Source: Timema cristinae
Lineage: Eukaryota > Arthropoda > Insecta > Phasmatodea > Timematidae
NCBI GenBank assembly: GCA_039000515.1
Contig: JBCFYV010000012.1
Location: 92,199,588-92,263,587 of the forward strand
Direction: 5' to 3'
Length of the DNA: 64,000 nt
This document shows, piece by piece, positions 63,779 through 64,000 of this stretch (position 1 is its first letter; every line of letters starts with the position of its first letter). Position numbers and translations under genes: made by a program. The notes beneath the pieces are model-generated. The model made no database searches and was not told where the DNA came from. It saw nothing but the letters and a program-made list of their open reading frames with translations.

Positions 63779-64000
63779 AAGATTATATAAGTATTTCAAA
63801 AAGACTTGACCTATTTAAAACTGTTCTCTAATATATTTTCACTAAAGTTATACAGTTAAGTAAAAGTAAAGCTCTCCTTAGCAAACAGTTTCATATAAAA
63901 AACATAAGTCACTAAAAGTTTTTTGAAAAATGAATATTTTTTTTTTTTAGAATCGTAACCCACCTCCATCCAGATACTATCAAATTAATAACAGAAAATC
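63779..64000. other. Unassigned AT-rich sequence
   Basis: Nothing recognised up to the window edge. Confidence 0.45.

Overview
The window looks like a gene-poor, AT-rich piece of a large insect genome. There is no bacterial-type gene organisation and no chain of coding exons. What fills it is interspersed repeats: several tRNA-derived SINE families, short inverted-repeat DNA transposons, decayed transposase and reverse-transcriptase fragments, microsatellites and two minisatellites. The dominant SINE, read on its reverse strand, encodes a peptide of the type EVYPHLRGGRVENHLGK. I associate this with Timema-like stick insect gene predictions, but that is recall and not a search, so the phasmid assignment is an inference.

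The best-supported functional object is a DNA transposon at 30836-33997. It has 31-bp terminal inverted repeats (30 of 31 identical), a 4-bp ATAT target duplication, repeated subterminal 12-mers, and a transposase-like gene. That gene has small 5' exons, a main 476-codon ORF and a 151-codon ORF that continues the protein in the next frame after a run of eight A. The protein belongs to the arthropod family that, from memory, is labelled DUF7869. It carries an N-terminal Cys cluster, a CxxCD motif and three Asp-containing blocks spaced like an RNase H-fold (DDE/D) transposase. The element sits in or beside a minus-strand copy of SINE type C.

Repeat layout: SINE type B is the commonest, with more than 30 copies or fragments on both strands. 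SINE type A has a different tRNA-like head but shares the 3' tail of type B and ends in (TAA)n. Type C contains a near-perfect tRNA cloverleaf and type D is a fourth family. Non-autonomous DNA elements include a 556-bp palindromic MITE (7381-7936), a roughly 600-bp AT-rich foldback (8730-9325), two hAT-like elements (11230-11858 and 18335-18985), a 225-bp MITE (14734-14958) and a three-copy foldback family (36607, 38930, 62455). Decayed coding elements are a mariner/Tc1-type transposase with inverted repeats (23768-25187), non-LTR retrotransposon C-termini (9840, 25206, 42715) and an hAT transposase C-terminus (47025).

Host genes are hardly visible. A candidate first coding exon lies at 43688-43754 (+), directly after an NRF-1-like TGCGCATGCG motif and ending in a consensus splice donor. 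A weaker candidate lies on the minus strand at 57372-57585 in a CpG-richer patch. The two would converge on the repeat-rich interval between them. Everything else is repeat or unrecognised sequence. Most boundaries of old repeats are approximate because they were judged by eye.
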